From the NCBI GenBank assembly GCA_003298465.1, contig QNGA01000008.1:1-64000 (forward strand): a stretch of DNA of 64,000 bases, written 5' to 3'. The translations under genes were made by a program, and so were the position numbers. Source of the stretch: a halophilic archaeon. GTDB taxonomy: Archaea; Halobacteriota; Halobacteria; Halobacteriales; Haladaptataceae. The notes beneath the pieces were generated by a model. It had not been told where the DNA came from. It saw only the letters and a program-made list of their open reading frames with translations, and did no database searches. How positions within the stretch are numbered: the stretch's first letter is position 1; the number at the start of each line of letters is the position of its first letter. Shown here piece by piece: positions 62,918 through 64,000 of the stretch.

Positions 62918-63322
62918 CTGCCGCTGTCGTTGTTGACCGTCCCGCTCCGTTTTCTGATCTGTGAGTATCGACGTGAGAGTGCGGGCGCACTGGACTATGA
63001 ACCGCTAGAGATAATCAGATGACGGCGTTGTTCTTTGGAGAGGGGTCTGATGTCATGATTGACACGAGGCAGATGTACACCATCACCCTCGTTCTTTTCA
63101 CGTCCTCTGTGAGAGTGTGGCAGATATCGGGATTCAGTCTGCGTAGCTGTGCGTACAGGCGCTGGCCGCTGTAATTCGTTCTCAATCTTTGGCTGCCTGT
63201 CGGGAGCACTCGATTCTACACGTGACGTGCTCCCATTTTGTCGGGGAGTTTTTTTGGTTGTGGCCGCTCAACTCATCAATTGTAGCATCATGTGATTGAG
63301 AGCAAACCAACCACGAGTACTC
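62918..63322. other. Intergenic region without recognised gene
   Basis: About 400 bases with no protein-like frame. A run of T (63249-63256) lies downstream of the small ORF. Nothing else was seen. Confidence 0.4.
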
Positions 63323-63694
63323 ATGTCCGGAAGCCACCACTCCCCGAACGACAACGACCCCGAACACACCGCAACCAGCCACACAACACACCCCGAACTC
63401 GACGGGATTTTTCGCGCAGTGAGTCACCCCTTGCGTCGCCACACGCTCCGCGTGCTCACCCGCACTCCCGATCCCCAGACGGTTGAAGACCTCGCTGCCA
63501 GACTCGCTGCCGACCCGATCAACGACTCACCCATCGACCAAGAACACCTTGTTATGAGTCTCACCCACCGACATCTCCCACTCCTGGCCGACGTCGACTT
63601 GCTCGCCCGCACTCCGGACGACCATGTCATCGCGACCGACGCGACGGCCGATGCCGTCCACCTGTTAGACACAGCACTCGTCACCTTCGACTAA
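63323..63694 (+). CDS. DUF7344 winged-helix protein, paralogue 2
   Basis: The 123-residue protein (start MSGSHHSPNDNDP) has an N-terminal polar extension and the DUF7344 fold: ELDGIFRAVSHPLRRHTLRVL, MSLTHRHLPLLADVDLLARTPDDHVIATD, and a helical end LLDTALVTFD. It matches paralogue 1 at 61702-62010 across the whole domain, on the opposite strand. A pair of such regulators so close to a HalOD1 protein may form one signalling group. Confidence 0.8.
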   Translation: MSGSHHSPNDNDPEHTATSHTTHPELDGIFRAVSHPLRRHTLRVLTRTPDPQTVEDLAARLAADPINDSPIDQEHLVMSLTHRHLPLLADVDLLARTPDDHVIATDATADAVHLLDTALVTFD

Positions 63695-64000
63695 GGCGTC
63701 TCCCCCTCCTTCTACGAGCCGCAGATCACAGCGCTCGACCGCTATACTTGTCGGCGAATAGCCCGGGATAGCGGGAAGTATGGCCACGCCGACATCCTCC
63801 TCTCGTCCAGTCGGTGCTGATCACCTAGCAACTAGCAATCTCTCCCTCAATTGGTGTGCGACTGTCCAGCGGTACCTTCTGGATGAGCTTGATGCCATCG
63901 AGTTCCTTCTCATACCGGGTCTGTACTCGATGTGAACAGTGAATTACCACTATTTCCCAGGTTTCTTCCTCTGGTTTTATGCCTGGAGAGCATCCTACTG
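63695..64000. other. Right-edge region, at most a short ORF
   Basis: A frame of 51 codons from ATG 63780 (MATPTSSSRPVGADHL) to 63935 is possible, but no family or promoter supports it and the window ends soon after. Confidence 0.3.

Noticed and set aside
1..64000. CRISPR array
   Set aside because: No regularly spaced direct repeats were seen; the hairpin repeats are far apart and few.
1..64000. tRNA or rRNA genes
   Set aside because: No T-loop GGTTCGAATCC-like pattern with a fitting acceptor stem, and no rRNA-like stretch was recognised.

Overview
The window is from a halophilic archaeon (class Halobacteria). The evidence is protein-level: strongly acidic proteins, the haloarchaeal families RdfA, TbsP, HalOD1, DUF7344, HTH_10/Bat, DUF1931 and an archaea-specific SMC-related protein, Tat (twin-arginine) rather than Sec export of secreted proteins, TATA boxes about 25 nt upstream of start codons, and haloarchaeal IS6- and IS630-type transposase relics. 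I see no rRNA, tRNA or CRISPR array. A ParA gene with a small partner, an isolated Orc1/Cdc6 winged-helix domain and many broken genes suggest a megaplasmid or an integrated plasmid, or at least a plastic accessory region.

Layout. 1-9.6 kb: an IS element cuts into a glycoside hydrolase; then a beta-helix protein, membrane and Tat-exported proteins, a DUF1931 histone-fold protein, an AT-rich pair (DUF4013 membrane protein and a secreted unknown) and a frameshifted PadR regulator. 9.6-20.4 kb: a betaine/choline-type cluster with two paralogous aldehyde dehydrogenases, a BCCT transporter, relics of a second BCCT and an OpuAC binding protein, a DMT permease, an IclR regulator and a Rieske ferredoxin-amidohydrolase operon. 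20.4-30 kb: IS relics and housekeeping or stress genes (YdeI-like, VOC, site-2 protease with CBS domains, CDC48 ATPase, Hsp20, Bat-like regulator, HdeD, DUF2391, TrkA-C membrane protein). 30-34.4 kb: another IS6 relic, a small Tat protein and an SLC13 permease with TrkA-C domains. 34.6-40.9 kb: a two-subunit N,N-dimethylformamidase, ParA and its partner, an Orc1 winged-helix remnant, a DNA-glycosylase relic, a DUF6602 nuclease-like protein and a SWIM zinc-finger relic.

40.9-59.4 kb is a molybdenum-centred catabolic island: cupin, molybdate/tungstate binding protein and permease (no ATPase gene next to them), MocA, then (after an SMC-related/RdfA cell-shape pair) a same-strand run of CoxG-like protein, BenE-type transporter, DUF6282 metal hydrolase, PaaI thioesterase, acyl-CoA ligase, CoxM, CoxS, CoxL-like hydroxylase and a second acyl-CoA ligase, with XdhC on the opposite strand. 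The likely logic is: import an organic acid, activate it to a CoA thioester, hydroxylate it with a molybdenum enzyme and hydrolyse the products. The CoxL active-site loop is not that of CO dehydrogenase, so the substrate is something else, perhaps an aromatic or N-heterocyclic acid. 59.4-64 kb: TbsP, HalOD1, two DUF7344 proteins and a broken SprT-like gene.

The strongest leads are the molybdenum-hydroxylase cluster, the haloarchaeal dimethylformamidase next to a partition locus with a palindromic operator, a dispersed hairpin repeat with a compensatory base change, and several decayed genes that ordinary ORF calling would miss.
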